DNA of 64,000 bases from Anaerococcus sp. AGMB09787 (GTDB lineage: Bacteria; Bacillota; Clostridia; Tissierellales; Peptoniphilaceae): contig NZ_JAKZEY010000051.1 of assembly GCF_022808955.1 (NCBI RefSeq), forward strand, positions 1 through 64,000. Reading direction: 5' to 3'. Position 1 is the first letter of the stretch. Each line of letters opens with the position of its first letter. This document shows, one piece after another, positions 57,984 through 64,000 of the stretch. The position numbers were made by a program, and so were the translations under genes. The notes beneath the pieces were generated by a model that worked only from the letters and a program-made list of their open reading frames with translations, ran no database searches and had not been told where the DNA came from.

Positions 57984-60614
57984 TTACTTGCTTTCTTTTT
58001 CGATTGCAGCTTGTGCAGCAGCAAGTTTTGCTATTGGAACTCTAAATGGTGAGCATGATACATAGTCAAGTCCTACATTGTATAGGTATTTAACTGTTGA
58101 TGGTTCACCACCATGTTCACCACAGATTCCTAGGTGAAGTTTGTCGTTTGTATCTCTACCCTTCTTAACAGCAGTTTCTACTAAGAATCCAACACCCTTT
58201 TGGTCTAGTACTTGGAATGGATCTCTTTCAAGGATTCCCTTGTCGATGTATGATGGTAGGAATTTACCAGCGTCATCTCTTGATAGACCGAAGGTCATTT
58301 GTGTTAGGTCGTTTGTACCGAAGCTGAAGAAGTCAGTGATTTCTGCAATCTCATCAGCTGTTATAGCAGCTCTTGGGATTTCGATCATTGTACCTAGTAG
58401 GTAGTCAACTTTATCTCCTGTTTCTTCAAATACTTTTTCAATTTCTTCTACTACTGTATCTTTTACAAGTTTAAGTTCTTTAACTTCACTTGATAGTGGG
58501 ATCATGATTTCAGGAACTACGTTAATTCCGTCTTTCTTGCAGTGAAGAGCTGCTTGGATTATAGCACGTGCTTGCATCCTAGCTATTTCTGGATAGATAA
58601 CGGCAAGTCGTAGTCCTCTAAATCCTAGCATTGGGTTAACTTCGCTAAGTTCAGCTATTCTTTCTTTAACAGCTGCTACTTCAAGGTTTAGTTCGCTAGC
58701 AAGGTCTGCTATTTCTTTTTCTCCCTTTGGTAGGAATTCGTGTAATGGTGGATCTAGAAGTCTAACTGTTACTGGTCTTTCTTTCATTAGTGAGTAGATT
58801 TGATAGAAGTCATCTTCTTGCATTGGAAGGATTTTTTCTAGGGCAGCTTCTCTTGTTTCAAGATCGCTAGCTAGGATCATTTTTCTAACTTGGAAAATTC
58901 TGTCTTCTTTAAAGAACATGTGTTCTGTTCTACATAGACCAATACCTTCTGCACCAAATTCTAGAGCTTGTGCAGCATCTCTTGGTGTATCAGCGTTAGT
59001 TCTAACCTTCATATCTCTATATTTGTCAACCCATTCCATGAATGTTCCGAAGGCACCCTTGAATTGTGGTGGTTGTGTTTCTAGAGCTGTATCATAGATA
59101 GCACCAGTTGATCCGTCGATTGAGATTACATCTTCTTCTCCGTAAACTTTATCTCCAACTTTAACTGTTCTTTCTTCTTCACTTACACGAAGTTCTCCAG
59201 CACCTGCTACACAGCATTTACCCATTCCTCTTGCAACTACGGCAGCGTGGCTTGTCATACCTCCACGAGCTGTAAGGATACCGTTAGCAGAAATCATACC
59301 TTCTAGGTCTTCTGGTGATGTTTCTTCACGAACGAGGATTACTTCTTCGCCATCTTTTGCTCTTTGAGCAGCTTCTTTAGCTGAGAAGCAGATTTTACCT
59401 ACTGCAGCTCCAGGGGAAGCAGCTAGTCCCTTAGAAATAGGTTCGTTATCTGCTAGGGCTTTTTCTGTAAATGTAGGGTGGAGAAGACCGTCTAGTTCTT
59501 TTGGTTCGATTCTTAGAACAGCTTCTTTTTCATCTATTAAGCCTTCATTTACCATATCAACTGCTACTTGAACAGCAGCTTGGGCAGTTCTCTTACCATT
59601 TCTTGTTTGAAGTAGGAATAGTTTACCATCTTGGATAGTAAATTCCATATCTTGCATATCTTTGTAGTGTTCTTCTAGTGTTCTAGCTGTGTTTGCAAAT
59701 TCCTCATAAACTTCAGGCATCATGTCTTGTAGGGTGTTGATTTCTTTTGGAGTTCTTACACCGGCTACAACGTCTTCACCTTGAGCGTTCATTAGGTATT
59801 CACCGAATAGTTTGTTTTCTCCTGTAGCTGGGTTTCTTGAGAAGGCAACACCAGTTCCTGAGCTATCTCCCATGTTTCCGAATACCATTGTTTGAACGTT
59901 AACAGCTGTTCCCATTGAATCATCAATTTCGTTGATCTTTCTGTATAGGATAGCTCTTTCGTTGTTCCATGAAGCAAATACTGCGCTAACAGCCTTGTTT
60001 AGTTGGTCTCTAGGATCTTGTGGGAAGTCTTCTCCCTTTTCTTCCTTGTATACAACTTTGTATTTTTCTACAACATCTTTTAGATCTTCTTCTGTAAGTT
60101 CGTTATCAGTAGATACTCCCTTTTCTTCTTTCTTTGCACTAAGTACTTTTTCAAATTTATTCTTGTCAATTCCCATTGCTACGTCAGAGAACATTTGGAT
60201 AAATCTTCTGTATGAGTCGTAAGCAAATCTTGGATTTTCAGTTCTCTTAGCAAGGCCAAGTACTGCATCATCATTTAGTCCTAGGTTAAGGATGGTATCC
60301 ATCATACCAGGCATTGAGATTGGAGCACCAGATCTAACTGAAACTAATAGAGGATCTTCGTTGTTTCCGAAAGTTTTTTCGTTTTTAGCTTCAAGGTCTT
60401 TGATATGCTTTGAGATTTCTTCATTTAGTTCATCCCAAAGTTTTTCACCTTCTTCATAGAATCTAGCACATGCTTCTGTAGTTACTGTAAATCCATAAGG
60501 AACATTAATTCCCATTGATGACATTTCAGCGAGGTTGGCTCCCTTTCCACCTAGAAGGGATCTCATTGACATATCGCCTTCGTCAAAATTATAAACGTAT
60601 TTTTCGCTCATCAT
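57984..60614 (-). CDS. ppdK: pyruvate, phosphate dikinase
   Basis: 876 aa; interconverts pyruvate, ATP and Pi with PEP, AMP and PPi. N-terminal ATP-grasp domain (LLGGKGANLAEMSSMGI, GTGVAFSRNPATGENKLFGE), central phosphohistidine domain with catalytic His in LTARGGMTSHAAVVARGMGK, and C-terminal PEP/pyruvate barrel (GAEGIGLCRTEHMFF, NPMLGFRG, GICGEHGGEP). The Thr next to the His in GGMTSH is the residue controlled by the PDRP protein encoded just upstream (four-base overlap). PPi dependence may matter together with the PFK-like enzyme encoded at 50389-51558, though that link is only an idea. Confidence 0.97.
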   Translation of the reverse strand: MMSEKYVYNFDEGDMSMRSLLGGKGANLAEMSSMGINVPYGFTVTTEACARFYEEGEKLWDELNEEISKHIKDLEAKNEKTFGNNEDPLLVSVRSGAPISMPGMMDTILNLGLNDDAVLGLAKRTENPRFAYDSYRRFIQMFSDVAMGIDKNKFEKVLSAKKEEKGVSTDNELTEEDLKDVVEKYKVVYKEEKGEDFPQDPRDQLNKAVSAVFASWNNERAILYRKINEIDDSMGTAVNVQTMVFGNMGDSSGTGVAFSRNPATGENKLFGEYLMNAQGEDVVAGVRTPKEINTLQDMMPEVYEEFANTARTLEEHYKDMQDMEFTIQDGKLFLLQTRNGKRTAQAAVQVAVDMVNEGLIDEKEAVLRIEPKELDGLLHPTFTEKALADNEPISKGLAASPGAAVGKICFSAKEAAQRAKDGEEVILVREETSPEDLEGMISANGILTARGGMTSHAAVVARGMGKCCVAGAGELRVSEEERTVKVGDKVYGEEDVISIDGSTGAIYDTALETQPPQFKGAFGTFMEWVDKYRDMKVRTNADTPRDAAQALEFGAEGIGLCRTEHMFFKEDRIFQVRKMILASDLETREAALEKILPMQEDDFYQIYSLMKERPVTVRLLDPPLHEFLPKGEKEIADLASELNLEVAAVKERIAELSEVNPMLGFRGLRLAVIYPEIARMQARAIIQAALHCKKDGINVVPEIMIPLSSEVKELKLVKDTVVEEIEKVFEETGDKVDYLLGTMIEIPRAAITADEIAEITDFFSFGTNDLTQMTFGLSRDDAGKFLPSYIDKGILERDPFQVLDQKGVGFLVETAVKKGRDTNDKLHLGICGEHGGEPSTVKYLYNVGLDYVSCSPFRVPIAKLAAAQAAIEKESK

Positions 60615-61423
60615 TCTTTCCTTTCTAACAAATTGTTTTTTTGAAGACTGTTGATAATAATATCAGAAGTTTCCTCTATAGACCTATATGTTACATCAAT
60701 TATTGTAGCATCTAAATCCTTCATAAGCTCTTCTGCATACTTAAGCTCAGCTTCTATCCTATCCATGGAGGAGTAAATAGAATTGGTAGATAACTTAAGG
60801 GTCTTGAGCCTTTCATTTCTTATCTTTTTTAAAACGTCCTTATCTATAGTTAGTCCAAATATCCTTTGAGGATTGATTTCGAAAAGTTCTCGTGGTGGAT
60901 TACTATCAATTATCAAAGGTACATTTGAAACCTTAAGCCCCTTACTAGCTAGATACATAGATAGGGGAGTCTTAGAAGATCGGGAAACTCCAATTATTGC
61001 AATATCGCAAAATTTTAGACCTCTAAAATCAGCACCATCGTCATATTTTAGGGCAAAATCTACTGCTTCTAACCTATTAAAATGATCGCTATTATAGGCG
61101 TTGATAAATTTTGCATCCTTCTTAACCTTTTGGTTGAGAATATTACTTAGGGAATTGACAGAAAATCCCATTATATCGATGGCATCGATCTCATAAGTCT
61201 TAGTAAAATTATCGATATATGCGCTCATCTTAGAATCTTGAAATGAGTGATAGATTATTATATTTTCTTTAGGTATTCCATTTAGTATACTAGAAAGTGT
61301 CTCTAGATCCCTAACTTCGCTTTTGACATGGATATCTACTTCTACATCAAAAAAGTTGAGAGAAAAATTGACAATTTCTGATATAGCAAGTCCCGCTGTA
61401 TCTGAAATAATATAAATATTCAA
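60611..61423 (-). CDS. PPDK regulatory protein (bifunctional kinase/phosphorylase)
   Basis: 270 aa, DUF299/PDRP family. It phosphorylates with ADP, and dephosphorylates with Pi, the regulatory Thr of PPDK. Family features: YIISDTAGLAISEIVNFSL at the N-terminus and the P-loop IIGVSRSSKTPLSMYLA near residue 145. LVIDSNPPRELFEI-like and YAEELMKDLDATIIDVTYRS segments follow. Position and four-base overlap with ppdK confirm the target. Confidence 0.94.
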   Translation of the reverse strand: MNIYIISDTAGLAISEIVNFSLNFFDVEVDIHVKSEVRDLETLSSILNGIPKENIIIYHSFQDSKMSAYIDNFTKTYEIDAIDIMGFSVNSLSNILNQKVKKDAKFINAYNSDHFNRLEAVDFALKYDDGADFRGLKFCDIAIIGVSRSSKTPLSMYLASKGLKVSNVPLIIDSNPPRELFEINPQRIFGLTIDKDVLKKIRNERLKTLKLSTNSIYSSMDRIEAELKYAEELMKDLDATIIDVTYRSIEETSDIIINSLQKNNLLERKE

Positions 61424-61561
61424 CTACCTATCACTCCTTATCTTTGATCCTGTTATTATTATAACCTATTTTGAAAAATATTAAACTATGTAGAAGAAAA
61501 AGAATAGGATTTTTTAGGAAAATTCTAGTTATTAAATCTAAAAGTATTTTACTAGGACACG

Positions 61562-61589
61562 TTGACAAAATATATTATAAACCTATAAT
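61562..61589 (+). promoter_or_regulatory. consensus promoter of valS
   Basis: TTGACA (61562-61567), 16-base spacer, TATAAT (61584-61589); exact consensus upstream of the T-box leader. Confidence 0.85.
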
Positions 61590-61604
61590 GATAATATAAT
61601 TTTA

Positions 61605-61800
61605 ATAGGAAAGCAGTAAAAGAGGAGTAGGAAGCTAGAACTCATAGAGAGAAGATGGTTGGTGGAAATCTTTAGTTGGACCTTTTGAAGGTTGCTTTTA
61701 CTTATGCTTTATGTTGGCACACATTAGTGCAAAGAGAGTCTTTTTAAGAAAATTAGGTGGTAACGCGATAATTCGTCCTATGTCGTTACCACCTTTTAAT
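61605..61800 (+). ncRNA. T-box leader of valS
   Basis: A tRNA-sensing riboswitch. Stem I base pairs AAAGCA-GTAAAAG with CTTTTAC-TGCTTT. AGTAGGAAG and the distal AGAGAG and GGTTGGTGG elements follow the T-box layout. The specifier is probably GTT (61691-61693, valine) just before the closing stem. The T-box AGGTGGTAACGCG precedes a strong terminator (GGTGGTAACG/CGTTACCACC, 61756-61797). Uncharged tRNA-Val would favour the antiterminator and allow valS expression. Confidence 0.93.
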
Positions 61801-61824
61801 TTAAGAAATTTTAAGGAGATAATA

Positions 61825-64000
61825 ATGGATACTAAATATAATCCTAGTCAATTTGAAAAACAAATTTATAAAAAATGGGAAGACAATGGTTACTTTAAGG
61901 CGAAAGTTAATAGGAATAAGAAGCCTTTTACAATAGTTATGCCTCCACCAAATGTAACGGGCTACCTTCACCTGGGCCATGCCCTAAATAACACTATCCA
62001 AGATATTATCATTCGTTATAAGAGGATGAGGGGATACGAAGCCCTATGGATACCAGGCACAGACCACGCATCTATTTCTACAGAAAGCAAGGTAGTAGAA
62101 AAAATTGCCAATGAAGGCAAAACCAAGCAAGACTTGGGTAGGGATGGATTTTTGAAAGAAGCCTGGGACTGGACAGAGAAATACGGTGGTAGAATCAAGG
62201 AACAACTTAGAACCATAGGAGTTTCTTGTGATTGGGACCACGATTCCTTCACCATGGATGAGAACCTAACCAAGGCTGTAAGACGTGTCTTCAAGAAAAT
62301 GTATGATGATGGACTAATTTATAGGGGAGATAGGATAGTAAACTGGGACCCTATGGCAGAAACAGCCATCTCTGATGCAGAAGTATACCACGAAGACCAA
62401 AAGGGTAGCCTTTGGTATATAAAATACTTCTTTGAGGATAGTGATGAATATATTACAATAGCAACAACAAGACCTGAGACCATGTTCGGGGACTTGGCAG
62501 TAGCAGTTAATCCAGAAGACGAAAGATTTAAGGATAAAATCGGCAAAAACTTGATCTTGCCACTAGTTGGAAGAAAAATCCCACTAATAGAAGATGCCTA
62601 CGTAGATATGGAATATGGTACTGGACTTGTAAAAATCACTCCATCCCATGACCCTAACGACTTTGAAGTAGGAGCTCGTCATGACCTAGGTCAATGTATA
62701 GTTCTAGATTCCAAGGCCCGTATAGTAGAAGGCTATGGTAAATATTCTGGTATGGATAGGTATGAAGCTAGAGAGGAAATTCTAAAGGACCTAGAAGAAG
62801 AGGGCTACCTAATTAAAACTGAAGAAATCGAGCATGCTGTAGGATATTCTGAAAGAAGCAAGGTAGTAATCGAGCCAATAATATCCAAGCAATGGTTTGT
62901 AAAGATGGAAGACCTTGCTAAGCTTTGTATAGAGGCCCTAGATGATGGCAAGGTAAAACTAATCCCAGAATCCCTATCTAAGACCTACATGAACTGGCTA
63001 AATAACATCAGAGACTGGACCATCTCCCGTCAACTATGGTGGGGTCATAGGTTGCCAGTATTCTATACAGATGATGGGGAAGTTATAGTTAGTGAAGATG
63101 ATCCAGATGAAAATGGTATGCTAAACGGCGTACACGTTACCCAAGACGAGGATACCCTAGATACTTGGTTCTCATCAGCCTTATGGCCTTTTGCAACCCT
63201 TGGTTGGCCTGATACAAATGAAGAGCTAGACTACTTCTTCCCAACAGATATCTTGGTAACAGGCTACGACATAATCTTCTTCTGGGTAATAAGGATGATC
63301 TTCTCATCAATGTATAACACTGGAGAAGTTCCTTTCCACCATGTCCTCTTTACAGGCCTTATCAGGGACCCTCAAGGAAGAAAGATGAGTAAGTCCTTGG
63401 GCAATGGAGTTGACCCAATAGAAGTAGTTGACAAGTATGGTGCAGATGCCCTAAGATTTACCTTGATTACTGGTAACTCACCTGGAAATGATATGCGTTA
63501 TGACGAAAAGAGAATACTTGCAAGCAGAAACTTTGCTAACAAACTATGGAATGCTTCAAGGTTTGTCTTGATGAATATAGAAGATAGTGATGACTTGACC
63601 TTTGATGGGGAAAATCTAGAACTAGAAGATAAGTGGATCCTTAAGAGATTAAATGATGCCATAGCAGAAGTATCTACCAACCTAGAAAAATATGAAATTG
63701 GCCTTGCAGCATCAAGGATTGAAGATTTCATTTGGAATGAATACTGCGACTGGTATATAGAATTTGCCAAGATTAGACTATATGGAGATGATGAAGAAAA
63801 GAAGGCCAATGTAAAGAAAGTCTTGCTTTATGTACTCAAGAATATGCTCATCCTTCTTCATCCATTTATGCCATTTATAACAGAAGAAATATACTCTGCT
63901 ATTCCAAACAAGGACGATATGCTAATAGTAGAAGAATGGCCAGAATATAGGGAAGACTTTAACTTTGAAGTAGTAGAGGCCAATGTAAACTCAGTTATTG
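61825..64000 (+). CDS. valS: valyl-tRNA synthetase, 3' end beyond the window
   Basis: The frame stays open from ATG 61825 (AAGGAG upstream) to the window edge, 725 codons of an expected ~880. Class I signatures: [19 protein letters not shown] (HIGH as HLGH) and [18 protein letters not shown]. The editing domain shows [33 protein letters not shown] replaces the more common DHAGIATQ sequence. The anticodon-binding domain has started ([27 protein letters not shown]); the C-terminal coiled coil lies outside. Confidence 0.96.
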   Translation, partial: MDTKYNPSQFEKQIYKKWEDNGYFKAKVNRNKKPFTIVMPPPNVTGYLHLGHALNNTIQDIIIRYKRMRGYEALWIPGTDHASISTESKVVEKIANEGKTKQDLGRDGFLKEAWDWTEKYGGRIKEQLRTIGVSCDWDHDSFTMDENLTKAVRRVFKKMYDDGLIYRGDRIVNWDPMAETAISDAEVYHEDQKGSLWYIKYFFEDSDEYITIATTRPETMFGDLAVAVNPEDERFKDKIGKNLILPLVGRKIPLIEDAYVDMEYGTGLVKITPSHDPNDFEVGARHDLGQCIVLDSKARIVEGYGKYSGMDRYEAREEILKDLEEEGYLIKTEEIEHAVGYSERSKVVIEPIISKQWFVKMEDLAKLCIEALDDGKVKLIPESLSKTYMNWLNNIRDWTISRQLWWGHRLPVFYTDDGEVIVSEDDPDENGMLNGVHVTQDEDTLDTWFSSALWPFATLGWPDTNEELDYFFPTDILVTGYDIIFFWVIRMIFSSMYNTGEVPFHHVLFTGLIRDPQGRKMSKSLGNGVDPIEVVDKYGADALRFTLITGNSPGNDMRYDEKRILASRNFANKLWNASRFVLMNIEDSDDLTFDGENLELEDKWILKRLNDAIAEVSTNLEKYEIGLAASRIEDFIWNEYCDWYIEFAKIRLYGDDEEKKANVKKVLLYVLKNMLILLHPFMPFITEEIYSAIPNKDDMLIVEEWPEYREDFNFEVVEANVNSVI

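Overview
The window is a low-GC, densely packed Firmicutes chromosome segment. The gene order hpf-secA-prfB, a clostridial one-chain PurL, the PPDK/PDRP pair, a valS T-box and the general codon use point to Tissierellia, family Peptoniphilaceae. Anaerococcus or a close relative is my best guess. This is inference from gene content; there is no rRNA in the window to confirm it.

Region 1 (about 1-9,430) is a class II lanthipeptide (lantibiotic) island with lower GC than the rest. It holds a LuxR-type response regulator (-), LanM synthetase, a C39-peptidase LanT exporter and a BceAB-like ABC pair that probably gives immunity. On the opposite strand at the far end sit a 66-aa precursor peptide and an overlapping 35-aa poly-isoleucine membrane peptide. 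The precursor core carries a TxSxEC motif like the lipid II-binding ring of lacticin 481 and mersacidin-type lantibiotics.

Region 2 (9,500-19,700) is housekeeping: 5-FTHF cyclo-ligase, a YihY membrane protein, an S9 peptidase, then hpf, secA, prfB (with the programmed +1 frameshift) and trpS. About 1 kb of broken hsdS (type I restriction specificity) sequence lies between hpf and secA.

Region 3 (20,190-25,700) has an NSS sodium symporter with a Gfo/Idh/MocA oxidoreductase, thiC under a TPP riboswitch, and a two-gene secreted/membrane-anchored pair of unknown function.

Region 4 (26,027-40,030) is a purine operon: consensus promoter, leader with a small ORF and an intrinsic terminator, then purF, purN, purH, a purD-purL fusion, guaB, purE, purM, purC and fhs. 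PurF has Ser in place of its catalytic N-terminal Cys and Asp in place of the oxyanion Asn, so its glutaminase half looks inactive while the PRPP half is intact.

Region 5 (40,050-54,410) has a frameshifted ABC exporter, a second NSS symporter, a DeoR-type regulator, and a divergent ten-gene operon. That operon encodes a TauABC/SsuABC-like importer, class II aldolase, divergent triose-phosphate isomerase, LarA-like Ni-racemase homologue, PFK-family kinase, NagA, a TIM-barrel protein of unknown function and NagB. It looks like a self-contained route from an N-acetylated amino-sugar compound to triose phosphates. With the transporter and LarA homologue it is my leading candidate for an undescribed catabolic system.

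Region 6 (54,650-64,000) has type III glutamine synthetase, two small genes, pyruvate phosphate dikinase with its regulatory protein, and a T-box-controlled valS that runs off the window.
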